From Corynebacterium sp. HMSC04H06 (GTDB lineage Bacteria; Actinomycetota; Actinomycetes; Mycobacteriales; Mycobacteriaceae): a DNA stretch of 38,660 nt. Below are positions 31,070-38,660 of this stretch, one piece after another (within the stretch, counting starts at the first letter, position 1; each line of letters begins with the position of its first letter). The DNA lies in contig NZ_KV823402.1 in NCBI RefSeq assembly GCF_001815935.1, positions 1 through 38,660 on the forward strand. Reading direction: 5' to 3'. The translations under genes were made by a program, and so were the position numbers. The notes beneath the pieces are model-generated. The model was not told the origin of the DNA. It did not search any database and was given only the letters and a program-made list of their open reading frames with translations.

Positions 31070-33597
31070 AGCTTTTCCATGGGAAGTCCGCCAATCAACA
31101 TCAGGCGGACTTTCCCAGCAGAGCCGAAATCCACGGTGACGGTCGCCCGCGCACCCGAACCGTCGGAGCTAATGACCGTTCCCAGGCCATACTTGGCGTG
31201 GTTGACACGGTCCCCCACGGCCAGGTTGAGATTCTTGTTCTTCGGCATGGACGTAGCAGCCGCCGGCTTTTTCCGTTGCGATGGGGAAGACGCAGCGGAG
31301 CCGGACTTGCGCGACCAGCCGGACCAGGACGACCCGAAGTTGCGCCCGTACTGATAGCTATCATCACCCCACGCGGAGCTGAGGGAGCTATCGTTTTCCT
31401 CCCGCCGCCAGTCGATAAGATCCTCTGGGATCTCGGCGAGGAAGCGACTGGCGGGGTTGGTCATCGGGTTGCCCCAGGAGGAACGAATGATAGCGCGGGT
31501 GGCGTAGAGCTGCGCCCGCGCGCGGGTAATGCCCACATACGCCAGCCGGCGTTCTTCGCTCAGCTCCTTCGGGTCTCCCAGCGACCGCATGTGCGGGAAC
31601 TGGCCGTCCTCCCAGCCGGTAAGGAAGACCACCGGAAACTCCAGGCCCTTCGCCGTGTGCAGGGTCATCAGCGTGACCACACCGGAGTCGTCATCCGGGA
31701 TCTGATCGGCGTCAGCAACCAGGGAGACCTTTTCCAAAAACGCCTGCAGGGAGCCCGGCGCTGCCTGCCCGTCGTCGGCCGGGTCGGCCTCCGGCGCGGC
31801 ATCGGAGCCGTCGAAGGCCATCTGGTTGGCCGCCTCAGAGGAGAACTCCCGCGCCACGGAGACCAGCTCGTTGAGGTTGTCCAGGCGCGCGCCGTCCTGC
31901 GGGTCGTTGGAGTTTTCCAGCTCGGCCCGGTAGCCCGTGGCATCGAGCAGCAGGGAGATTAGCTCGCCCAGGTCCGGCTGCCCGGTGACCTGGTTGGTCA
32001 TGCCCGGCAGCTGGGCCTGGATGCCGTCCATCATCTCCGTGAACTTGCCCACGGCGTTGACCGCACGGGTGCCCAGGCCGTTTACCTGACCGGCCGCCCC
32101 GTCGAGCAGGGCCTTGCCGAAGCTGACCCCGAGGTTCTCCGCGTGCAGCGCGATCTGGGCCTGGGCCTTGTCCCCGATGGCGCGCTTGGGCACGTTGATG
32201 ATGCGCCGCAGGCTCACCGTGTCGTCCGGGTTGTCCAGGATCCGCAGGTAGGCCACGATGTCGCGGATTTCCTTGCGCTCGTAGAAGCGCGTGCCGCCCA
32301 CCACGCGGTAGGCGATCCCGGAGCGGATGAAGATATCCTCCAGCGCCCGGGAGGCGTTGTTGGTGCGGTACATGATGGCGATGTCGTTGAGGTTGCGTCC
32401 GCCGTCGACCAGCTTGTCGATCTCCGCGGCGATGAAGCGGGCCTCGTCGTGCTCATTGTCCGCGACGTAGCCAATGATCTTCTCGCCCTGACCGTGGGCG
32501 GTCCACAGGTTTTTCTCCCGCCGGTTTTCGTTCTTGGCGATGACCGCGTTCGCCGCGTTCAGGATGGTCTGCGTCGACCGGTAGTTTTGTTCCAGCAGGA
32601 TTGTCCGGGCCTGCGGGTAGTCCCGCTCGAATTCCTGGATATTGCGGATGGTGGCGCCACGGAAGGCGTAGATGGACTGGTCCGAGTCACCGACCACGCA
32701 CAGCTCCGGTGCCGGGACCGCCGGGTCCGGGCTCCCCTGCCCGTTGCCCGTGGCGGCGCCGTTGCCCTGGCCGACCAGCGCGGCGACGAGCGCGTACTGG
32801 GCGTGGTTGGTGTCCTGGTACTCATCAATGAGCACGTGGCGGAAGCGGCGGCGGTAGAACTGCACCACCTGCGGGTGCTGCTGAAAAATCCGGACGACCT
32901 CTCCGATGAGATCATCGAAGTCGACCGCGTTGGCCGCGCGCAGGCGGCGCTGGTATTCCGCGTAGACCCCGACGACGGTCGTGTCGAACGGGTTCTTGGT
33001 GGCCGCGGCCTCCTCCGCGGCCCGCTGCGGGCCGATGAGCTCGTTCTTGTAATTCGAGATCTGGTTGGCCAGCACCCGTGGGGTGAACTTCTTAATGTCC
33101 AGCTGCTGGTCCTTGGCGATCATGGACAAAAGGCGGCGGGAATCATCCCCGTCGTAGATGGTGAAGTTGGTATTCAACCCCGGCACCAGCTGCGCCTGGG
33201 CGCGCAGGATCCGCACGCAGATGGAGTGGAAGGTGGCCACCCACATCCGCTCCGCGACGGGGCCGACCAGCTGGCCGACGCGCTCTTTCATCTCCGCGGC
33301 GGCCTTGTTGGTAAAGGTAATAGCCAAAATCTCCCAGGGCGCCACGTTCCGCGAGCGCATCAGGAAGGCGATCCGGCGGGTCAGCACCGCGGTCTTTCCG
33401 GAACCGGCGCCCGCGACGATAAGCAGCGGCGAGCCGGTGTGGGTCACCGCCGCGGCCTGCTGCGGGTTCAGGCCCTCGACGAGCGGGTCTACGTCAGGCT
33501 GCGGGGCCTGGCCGGGCTGGGACGCGGCCGCGGGCGCGGCGGGCCGGCCGAAGGGGTTGCGGTCTGCGGGCTGGGAAAATGGCGAGGAATCATTCAT
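31066..33597 (-). CDS. pcrA: ATP-dependent DNA helicase PcrA/UvrD1
   Basis: An 843-aa superfamily 1A 3'-5' helicase for nucleotide excision repair, replication restart and removal of stalled RNA polymerase. Motifs in order: Q motif GLNPQQAAAVTHTGSPLLIV, Walker A GAGSGKTAVLTRRI, Ia TFTNKAAAEMKERV, Walker B FRHVLIDEYQDTNHAQYALV, III VVGDSDQSIYAFRGATIRNI, IV LEQNYRSTQTILNAAN, V VTLMTLHTAKGLEFPVVFLT, VI LAYVGITRARAQLYA. The C-terminal Tudor-like domain (VGDRVNHAKYGLGTVIS, LMLIGGLPMEKL), which contacts RNA polymerase in relatives, is present. The ATG at 33597 (MNDSSPFSQ) was chosen; the frame stays open to 33738 over the divergent chorismate mutase promoter. Confidence 0.95.
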   Translation of the reverse strand: MNDSSPFSQPADRNPFGRPAAPAAASQPGQAPQPDVDPLVEGLNPQQAAAVTHTGSPLLIVAGAGSGKTAVLTRRIAFLMRSRNVAPWEILAITFTNKAAAEMKERVGQLVGPVAERMWVATFHSICVRILRAQAQLVPGLNTNFTIYDGDDSRRLLSMIAKDQQLDIKKFTPRVLANQISNYKNELIGPQRAAEEAAATKNPFDTTVVGVYAEYQRRLRAANAVDFDDLIGEVVRIFQQHPQVVQFYRRRFRHVLIDEYQDTNHAQYALVAALVGQGNGAATGNGQGSPDPAVPAPELCVVGDSDQSIYAFRGATIRNIQEFERDYPQARTILLEQNYRSTQTILNAANAVIAKNENRREKNLWTAHGQGEKIIGYVADNEHDEARFIAAEIDKLVDGGRNLNDIAIMYRTNNASRALEDIFIRSGIAYRVVGGTRFYERKEIRDIVAYLRILDNPDDTVSLRRIINVPKRAIGDKAQAQIALHAENLGVSFGKALLDGAAGQVNGLGTRAVNAVGKFTEMMDGIQAQLPGMTNQVTGQPDLGELISLLLDATGYRAELENSNDPQDGARLDNLNELVSVAREFSSEAANQMAFDGSDAAPEADPADDGQAAPGSLQAFLEKVSLVADADQIPDDDSGVVTLMTLHTAKGLEFPVVFLTGWEDGQFPHMRSLGDPKELSEERRLAYVGITRARAQLYATRAIIRSSWGNPMTNPASRFLAEIPEDLIDWRREENDSSLSSAWGDDSYQYGRNFGSSWSGWSRKSGSAASSPSQRKKPAAATSMPKNKNLNLAVGDRVNHAKYGLGTVISSDGSGARATVTVDFGSAGKVRLMLIGGLPMEKL

Positions 33598-33679
33598 GAT
33601 GACTACCAACCTACTAGCCGGCCCCGACACACAGCCGAGCGGAGTTACTTTTTGGCTGCCCAGGTGGCACAATTGGGTT

Positions 33680-33997
33680 ATGCCAGACGCGGTACACAAC
33701 GAGCTCGCCAACCTTGAGGTCCGGACGCCCTCGGGCACGGACGATCCCCTCTCGGATCAGGAAATCCAGAAATACCGGGAAGAGATCAACCGGATGGACC
33801 AGATCATCCTGGAGGCCATCAAGCACCGCACCGCGGTCTCCCAAGCCATCGGCCGGACCCGCATGGGGTCTGGCGGCACCCGACTGGTGCACACGCGGGA
33901 GATCGCCATCCTCAACCAGTTCCGCGACGATCTGGGCGAAGAAGGCCCCGCCATCGCCTCAGCGCTGCTGCGCATGGGCCGCGGCCGCCTGGGATAA
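33680..33997 (+). CDS. Chorismate mutase (AroQ-delta type)
   Basis: A 105-aa all-helical mutase converting chorismate to prephenate for Phe and Tyr. The N-terminal 25 residues are loose; then SDQEIQKYREEINRMDQIIL and EAIKHRTAVSQAIGRTRM carry the active-site Arg/Lys residues, and GGTRLVHTREIAILNQFRDD the second set. The C-terminus LLRMGRGRLG matches the mycobacterial end (RLGH) that docks to DAHP synthase, here without the final His. These small enzymes are weakly active alone and activated by the synthase. ATG at 33680; a CACAAT box lies 6 bases before it with TTACTT 17 bases further up, so it may be leaderless. Divergent from pcrA, as in mycobacteria. Confidence 0.9.
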   Translation: MPDAVHNELANLEVRTPSGTDDPLSDQEIQKYREEINRMDQIILEAIKHRTAVSQAIGRTRMGSGGTRLVHTREIAILNQFRDDLGEEGPAIASALLRMGRGRLG

Positions 33998-34037
33998 TCG
34001 TCCCTACCCCCGCGCCCGTTTTGGGCAATCCGTACAG

Positions 34038-34052
34038 TAATCTAGACGCATG
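34038..34052 (+). promoter_or_regulatory. -10 box of a probably leaderless antiporter mRNA
   Basis: TAATCT at 34038-34043 lies 6 bases before the ATG at 34050 and fits TANNNT. No Shine-Dalgarno sequence is present. The -35 region is not convincing. Confidence 0.45.
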
Positions 34053-35402
34053 AACGCCGTCTTAATAGCCGTCATCGTCATGCTCGTCCTCGCGCTCCTG
34101 CGAGTTCATGTGGTCGTTGCGCTCTTCCTCGGCGCCCTCACCGGCGGGCTCCTGGCCGGCATGGGGCTGGACGGCACCATGCTCGCCTTCCAGGACGGTC
34201 TCGGCGGCGGCGCTAAGATCGCCCTAAGCTACGCCCTGCTGGGCGCCTTCGCCATGGGCGTGGCCTCGGCCGGGCTCCCCCACCTGCTGGCCAACTTCCT
34301 GGTCAAGCGTCTGGGCAACCAAGACGGCGAGCTCAACAAGGCCGCCGTGGCCACCACCAAGTGGATCCTGGTGCTGGGGCTTATCGCCATGGCCGTGATG
34401 AGCCAGAACCTCATCCCGGTCCACATCGCCTTCATCCCGCTTTTGGTCCCGCCGCTGCTGACCGTCATGAACAAGCTGCGCCTCGACCGCCGCCTGATCA
34501 CCTGCTGCCTGACCTTCGGCCTAGTAACCACCTATTTCTTCGTACCGGTGGGCTTCGGGTCCATCTACCTCAACGACATCCTGCTGTTCAACATCTCCGA
34601 GGCCGGCTTGGACACCAGAGACCTGTCCATCATGCCCATCATGGCCATTCCGGCCGTGGGCATGCTGGTCGGCCTGCTCATCGCCATCTTCTTTACCTAC
34701 CGCAAGCCGCGCGACTACGCCGATACCCCGATTTCGGACGACGCCCCGGACTCTCAGGAAATCTCGCCCTACCGGGTGACCATCTCCGTCATCGCGATCA
34801 TCGCGACCTTCGCGGTCCAGGTCATCATGCAGGCGCTCGACTTCGAGGCCGACGGCCTGCTGGTCGGCTCCCTGATCGGCCTGGGCATCCTGCTCATTTC
34901 GGGCACCGTCAACTGGCGCCAGGCCGATGACGTGTTCTCCCAGGGCATGAAGATGATGGCGCTGATTGGCTTCATCATGATTACCGCCCAGGGCTTTGCC
35001 TCGGTCATGACCGCCACGGGCGAGGTCGAGACCTTGGTCGACGCCACCGCCGAGATCTTCGGCGAGCACCAGTTCTGGGCCGCCGGCGGCATGCTCCTGG
35101 TGGGCCTGGTGGTCACCCTGGGCATCGGTTCCTCCTTCTCCACCCTGCCCATCATCTCCGTTATCTACGTCCCGCTGTGCATGTCGCTGGGCTTCAGCCC
35201 CGCCGCGACTGTTGCCATCATCGGCACGGCCGGCGCGCTGGGCGACGCCGGCTCCCCGGCCTCCGACTCGACGCTCGGCCCGACCGCAGGTCTGAACGCC
35301 GACGGCCAGCACGACCACATTCGGGATTCGGTCATCCCAACCTTCCTCCACTTCAACATCCCGCTGCTCGTGGCGGGCTGGACGGCCGCTCTCGTCCTCT
35401 AA
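34050..35402 (+). CDS. Na+/H+ antiporter family transporter (YuiF-like)
   Basis: A 450-aa integral membrane protein with about eleven or twelve hydrophobic segments. It begins MNAVLIAVIVMLVLALLRVH and shows internal symmetry of two halves. Characteristic blocks are LGAFAMGVASAGLPHLLANF, MSQNLIPVHIAFIPLLVPPL, FVPVGFGSIYLNDILLFNI, then GSSFSTLPIISVIYVPLCMS and GTAGALGDAGSPASDSTLGP followed by TAGLNADGQHDHI. The last is typical of the Na+/H+ antiporter family that includes B. subtilis YuiF, which has been linked to amino-acid (His/Arg) transport. The true substrate cannot be read from sequence. It lies between the chorismate mutase and pgi on the same strand. Confidence 0.82.
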   Translation: MNAVLIAVIVMLVLALLRVHVVVALFLGALTGGLLAGMGLDGTMLAFQDGLGGGAKIALSYALLGAFAMGVASAGLPHLLANFLVKRLGNQDGELNKAAVATTKWILVLGLIAMAVMSQNLIPVHIAFIPLLVPPLLTVMNKLRLDRRLITCCLTFGLVTTYFFVPVGFGSIYLNDILLFNISEAGLDTRDLSIMPIMAIPAVGMLVGLLIAIFFTYRKPRDYADTPISDDAPDSQEISPYRVTISVIAIIATFAVQVIMQALDFEADGLLVGSLIGLGILLISGTVNWRQADDVFSQGMKMMALIGFIMITAQGFASVMTATGEVETLVDATAEIFGEHQFWAAGGMLLVGLVVTLGIGSSFSTLPIISVIYVPLCMSLGFSPAATVAIIGTAGALGDAGSPASDSTLGPTAGLNADGQHDHIRDSVIPTFLHFNIPLLVAGWTAALVL

Positions 35403-35491
35403 CCACGCCCGCAGAAGTCTTCGACTACGGTTGTGGTTAGCACTTAGCACGCGTTTAGACACCGGAAGAAAGGCCGCAGAAGCCAATCGTC

Positions 35492-37162
35492 ATGGATTAT
35501 TCTAATACCGCCTACGCCACTGGTTCGACCATCACCAGCACTGCCGAGTGGAAGGCACTTTCGCAGCTCGCCGACGGGAAAACCGCCCTTAACCTCCGCG
35601 AGCTCTTCCGGGCGGAAGAATCCCGCGCGGGAACCCTCTCCTTCACCGCCGCGGGCCTGCACGTCGATCTGTCGAAGAACCTGGTAGACCAGGAAATCCT
35701 CGGCGCCCTCATCGCCCTGGCGGAGGCCGCCGGCGTGGAGCAGGTGCGCGAGGCCATGTTCGCCGGCGCCCACATCAACAACACGGAGGACCGCGCGGTG
35801 TTGCACACCGCGCTGCGCCTGCCGGCCGAAGAAGACCTCACGGTCGACGGCCAGGACATTGCCGCCGATGTCCACGAGGTCCTGGGCCGGATGCGCGATT
35901 TCGCCACCGCGCTGCGCTCCGGCAAGTGGCTGGGGCACACCGGCCACACCATCAAGAAGGTCGTCAACATCGGCATCGGCGGCTCAGACCTGGGCCCGGC
36001 CATGGCGGCCCGCGCACTGCGCTCTTACGAGGTAGCCGGGATTAGCGCGGAGTTCGTCTCCAACGTCGACCCGGCCGACCTGGACGCGGTCCTGGACCGC
36101 CTCGACCCAGAGTCGACGCTGTTCATCATCGCCTCGAAGACGTTTACCACCCAGGAGACCCTGGCTAATGCCCACGCGGCACGGCGCTGGCTGCTGGAGC
36201 AGTTCGACGGCGACGAGTCGGCTATCCGCAAGCACTTCGTGGCGGTATCCACCAACGCGGAGAAGGTCGCCGAGTTCGGCATCGACACAGAGAACATGTT
36301 CGGCTTTTGGGAATGGGTCGGCGGACGCTACTCCGTGGACTCGGCCATCGGGCTGTCGTTGATGTGCACCATCGGGCCGCTGGACTTCATGCGCTTTGTG
36401 GAAGGCTTCCGGGCCATGGACGAGCACTTCGCCGAAGCACCGGTGAGCACCAACGTCCCGGTGCTGATGGCGCTGCTGGGCATCTGGTACACCAACTTCC
36501 TAGGGGCCGAGTCCCACGCGGTGCTGCCCTATTCGGAGGATCTCTCCCGCTTCCCGGCCTACCTGCAGCAGCTAACCATGGAATCCAACGGTAAGTCGGT
36601 GCGCCGCGACGGCTCAGCGGTGGACACGACGACCTCTGAGATCTACTGGGGCGAGCCGGGCACCAACGGCCAGCACGCCTTCTTCCAGCTGCTCCACCAG
36701 GGCACCCACCTGGTCCCGGCGGATTTCATCGGCTTCGCCCAGCCGCACCGGGATTTCCCGACGGCTGACGGCACCGGCTCCATGCACGACCTGCTGATGA
36801 GCAACTTCTTCGCCCAGACCAAGGTGCTCGCCTTCGGCAAGACCGCCGAGGAGCTCGCCGCGGAGGGCGTCGATGCCGAGCTTATCCCCCACAAGGTCAT
36901 GCCCGGCAACCGACCGAGCACCACCATCCTGGCCGAGAAGCTCACCCCGCAGTCGCTCGGCGCGCTCATCGCGCTCTACGAGCACATCGTCTTTACCCAG
37001 GGCGTCATCCTGGGGCTGAATTCCTTCGACCAGTGGGGCGTGGAGCTCGGCAAGCAGCAGGCCAACGACCTGGCCGCCGCTGTGCGCGGCGAGGACACCG
37101 CCGCTTCGGGCGACGCGTCCACCGACGCGCTCATTCAGTGGTACCGCGCCCACCGGGGCTAG
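35492..37162 (+). CDS. pgi: Glucose-6-phosphate isomerase
   Basis: A 556-aa glycolytic enzyme interconverting glucose-6-phosphate and fructose-6-phosphate. Family blocks: [78 protein letters not shown] (signature 1 with the GGRYS core), [16 protein letters not shown] with catalytic Glu, [20 protein letters not shown] with catalytic His, and [19 protein letters not shown] (signature 2 with catalytic Lys). The ATG at 35492 matches the usual N-terminus; AAGAAAGG is present but 18 bases upstream, longer than normal. Convergent with yccF, 8 bases apart. Confidence 0.97.
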   Translation: MDYSNTAYATGSTITSTAEWKALSQLADGKTALNLRELFRAEESRAGTLSFTAAGLHVDLSKNLVDQEILGALIALAEAAGVEQVREAMFAGAHINNTEDRAVLHTALRLPAEEDLTVDGQDIAADVHEVLGRMRDFATALRSGKWLGHTGHTIKKVVNIGIGGSDLGPAMAARALRSYEVAGISAEFVSNVDPADLDAVLDRLDPESTLFIIASKTFTTQETLANAHAARRWLLEQFDGDESAIRKHFVAVSTNAEKVAEFGIDTENMFGFWEWVGGRYSVDSAIGLSLMCTIGPLDFMRFVEGFRAMDEHFAEAPVSTNVPVLMALLGIWYTNFLGAESHAVLPYSEDLSRFPAYLQQLTMESNGKSVRRDGSAVDTTTSEIYWGEPGTNGQHAFFQLLHQGTHLVPADFIGFAQPHRDFPTADGTGSMHDLLMSNFFAQTKVLAFGKTAEELAAEGVDAELIPHKVMPGNRPSTTILAEKLTPQSLGALIALYEHIVFTQGVILGLNSFDQWGVELGKQQANDLAAAVRGEDTAASGDASTDALIQWYRAHRG

Positions 37163-37170
37163 CCCGCTAG

Positions 37171-37584
37171 CTACATCCGGATCATCGGCTCGAAGCCGGC
37201 GGGGATGCGGTCGTTCGGCACGATCTGCTTGCCGAACGGGAAGCAGGTGATCGGGATGAGCTTGAGGTTGGCGATAGCCAGCGGGATACCGATGATCGTG
37301 ATCGCCTGGGCCGCGGCCGTGGTCAGGTGGCTCAGCGCCAGCCACACGCCGGCAACGATGAACCAGACGACGTTGGAAAACGTCGACATGCCGCTGGACC
37401 CTCCCACCGGCTGGACCACGGCCCGGCCGAACGGCCAAATGGCGTAGGCCGCCATGCGGAAGCTGGCCACGCCAGCCGGGATGGTGATGATGAAGATACA
37501 GGCCAGAACGCCGAAGATGAAATAGGCCAGTGCGAGCCACAGGCCGCCGAACAAGAACCAGATGATATTGAGTAGCAAACGCAT
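37171..37584 (-). CDS. YccF domain-containing inner membrane protein
   Basis: A 137-aa membrane protein of two similar halves, each with two hydrophobic stretches. The first (LLLNIIWFLFGGLWLALAYF) ends in WPFGR, the second (FSNVVWFIVAGVWLALSHL) ends in FPFGK; the repeated IP-x-x-x-A...PFG-[RK]-x-[IV]V pattern defines the YccF family. It starts MRLLLNIIWFLFGG. Function is unknown in all organisms as far as I know. There is a short gap to the convergent pgi and 60 bases to the Nei-type glycosylase upstream on the same strand. Confidence 0.85.
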   Translation of the reverse strand: MRLLLNIIWFLFGGLWLALAYFIFGVLACIFIITIPAGVASFRMAAYAIWPFGRAVVQPVGGSSGMSTFSNVVWFIVAGVWLALSHLTTAAAQAITIIGIPLAIANLKLIPITCFPFGKQIVPNDRIPAGFEPMIRM

Positions 37585-37644
37585 ATCCGCGATCCTAGCG
37601 CGCTCACGGCCGCCGCGTCGGCCCCTAGCCGCGCCCCGCTTGCC

Positions 37645-38466
37645 CTAGTAGTTCGGCTGACAGTGCGGGCAGAACCAGATGACCCGCTCCAGTTCCCCCT
37701 CGTCGCCGCCCTGGTCCGGCCCGCCCAGGAATCCTTTCTCGATGCGGGTGCCGCACCGCCGGCAACGCGCCCGGTTGCGGCCGAAGACGTAAGAGGTCTC
37801 GCCCGCCCGGCGCACGCCGGTGGTCACGCGGATGGGGCTTTCGCGGTTGGCCCACATGATTCGCCGGGCAATATCGATGACGGCCTCCAGGTCCACCCGC
37901 CCCACGGGCGTGGCCGGGTGGAGGCCGGCCAGGAAGCAGATTTCGGCTCGGTATTCGTTGCCGATGCCCGCCACGTTGGACTGGTCCAGCAGCGCGGTCC
38001 CGATTGACCGCTCCGGGCGGGCCGCCAGCCGGTGCAGCGCCTCGACGCGCCCGCCGGCCCCCTCCCAATCCGGGTCCAAGATGTCCGGGCCCAGGCCGGC
38101 GACCCAGCCGGCGTAGTCATCAGCGGCCATCACCTCGACTAGGCCCAGCCAGTGGCCGACCAGCTCGATATCGCGCGGGTGGTGCGCCAGCTGCAGGATC
38201 ACCCGCGCGCTGTGGCCCGGCTTGCGCCAACGCTGCCCCACATAATGGATGGCCCATTGCCCCTCCATCTTCAGGTGCGTGTGCAGCAGGCGCTGCCCGA
38301 ACTGCATGAACAGGTGCTTGCCGTAGGGCCACACGCGCTCGCAGGTCTCCCCGTCAAAGCGCACGGTGGCATACCTCGGCACCCGCAGGGAGCTGCGCGT
38401 GACCTCCCGGCCGCGCATGAACTGCAAGCGGCTGGATAGCTGCAGGACGGAATCACCTTCGGGCAT
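37645..38466 (-). CDS. Fpg/Nei family DNA glycosylase (endonuclease VIII-like)
   Basis: A 273-aa bifunctional glycosylase/AP lyase for oxidised bases. After removal of Met the catalytic Pro and Glu come first (PEGDSVLQLSSRLQ). The beta-hairpin Lys is in WPYGKHLFMQF, the H2TH motif in IGTALLDQSNVAGIGNEYRA, and a four-cysteine zinc finger ends the protein (CRRCGTRI, then WFCPHCQPNY). The PEGDSV start and the lack of MPELPE point to the Nei, not the Fpg (MutM) branch; mycobacteria call such genes nei2. AAGGAGG lies 5 bases before the ATG. It follows the partial gene at the window end by 14 bases, consistent with an operon. Confidence 0.9.
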   Translation of the reverse strand: MPEGDSVLQLSSRLQFMRGREVTRSSLRVPRYATVRFDGETCERVWPYGKHLFMQFGQRLLHTHLKMEGQWAIHYVGQRWRKPGHSARVILQLAHHPRDIELVGHWLGLVEVMAADDYAGWVAGLGPDILDPDWEGAGGRVEALHRLAARPERSIGTALLDQSNVAGIGNEYRAEICFLAGLHPATPVGRVDLEAVIDIARRIMWANRESPIRVTTGVRRAGETSYVFGRNRARCRRCGTRIEKGFLGGPDQGGDEGELERVIWFCPHCQPNY

Positions 38467-38480
38467 CTCGCCTCCTTAAG

Positions 38481-38660
38481 TTAGTAGTCCTCTTCCCCTT
38501 TGTCTGCCTCTACCGCGTCGTCGTCGAAGCTGGCGATCACGTCGGTTACCCGCCGGCCCCTCCGCGACGGCACGGATCCCGACCGGGGGCTTTGCTGGGC
38601 CCGGCGGCTGCCGCGGGGCGCACCGGTGCGGGGAGCGGCGGCGGTGGCGGCGATCCGCAG
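38481..38660 (-). CDS. Partial gene, C-terminal 59 residues; possibly Lhr helicase
   Basis: An open frame running off the window end. It reads Ala/Arg-rich (LRIAATAAAPRTGAPRGSRR), then RRGRRVTDVIASFDDDAVEA and an acidic end DKGEEDY. No catalytic motif is included. In corynebacteria and mycobacteria the large ATP-dependent helicase Lhr often stands beside a Nei-type glycosylase, which is the only reason for the name; the visible tail is a low-complexity extension that gives no independent support. Confidence 0.45.
   Translation of the reverse strand: MRIAATAAAPRTGAPRGSRRAQQSPRSGSVPSRRGRRVTDVIASFDDDAVEADKGEEDY

Noticed and set aside
32143..33717. 524-aa open frame opposite pcrA
   Set aside because: Val/Asp/Gly-rich shadow of the helicase gene, with no recognisable segment.
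1..38660. Mobile elements, CRISPR arrays, tRNA or rRNA genes
   Set aside because: No transposase, integrase, repeat-spacer pattern, tRNA cloverleaf or rRNA segment was found; gene order is that of the core chromosome of the genus.

Overview
The window is chromosomal DNA of a GC-rich actinobacterium, almost certainly a Corynebacterium. The best evidence is family-specific: a BetP betaine carrier with the osmosensing basic C-tail, an AmtR nitrogen repressor starting MAGAVGRPR, an actinobacterial PerM, the gephyrin-like Glp/GlpR pair, a Pmt O-mannosyltransferase and a delta-type chorismate mutase. As I recall it, gene order matches the pgi - chorismate mutase - pcrA - purNH - amtR - ribosomal proteins - two-component system - mscL - galU - pmt - betP stretch of C. 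glutamicum, and it largely matches the Rv0946-Rv1003 region of M. tuberculosis. I see no insertion sequence, prophage, CRISPR array, tRNA or rRNA gene.

Layout. (1) 1-5.9 kb: betP and rsmI on the minus strand, pmt on the plus strand, then a minus-strand pair of a DoxX membrane protein and a zinc-finger membrane protein. (2) 5.9-7.1 kb: two alkylation-repair genes, ogt and tag. (3) 7.1-11.3 kb: a minus-strand run galU - glp - acetyltransferase - glpR, linking UDP-glucose supply to the Glp/GlpR cell-division module. (4) 11.3-13.2 kb: formyl-THF cyclo-ligase, an SAF-domain protein and mscL. (5) 13.2-18.0 kb, minus: mprA-mprB envelope-stress system, pepD (HtrA) protease, moaB2 and a small conserved-looking ORF. 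(6) 18.2-20.3 kb: ribosomal proteins in two divergent groups, rpmE2-rpmF (minus) and rpmB-rpmG-rpsN-rpsR (plus), with a 645-base non-coding gap between them. L31, L32, L33, S14 and S18 lack cysteine and L28 has only one, so all are zinc-free forms. (7) 20.5-24.6 kb: a degenerate nucleotidyltransferase-like protein, amtR, a J-like membrane protein, and a lipoprotein serine hydrolase with a Ser-rich membrane protein. (8) 24.7-28.7 kb, minus: perM, purN, purH. (9) 28.7-31.1 kb: two tandem secreted M23 peptidases behind long regulatory regions. (10) 31.1-38.7 kb: pcrA, chorismate mutase, a Na+/H+ antiporter, pgi, yccF, an Fpg/Nei glycosylase and the tail of a further gene that may be the lhr helicase.

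Themes. Much of the window concerns the envelope: osmotic stress (BetP, MscL), wall hydrolysis (M23 pair), surface proteolysis and stress sensing (MprAB, PepD), glycosylation (Pmt) and division (Glp/GlpR, PerM). The most striking non-coding signals are a GTAAC/GTCAC array with exact 11-base period and nested hairpins upstream of the first M23 peptidase, and the hairpin-rich gap between the ribosomal groups. Several genes appear leaderless, with a TANNNT box 6-8 bases before the start codon. Two convergent gene pairs share one CTAG as overlapping stop codons. Calls of gene families rest on sequence I can read and recognise; no database search was run.
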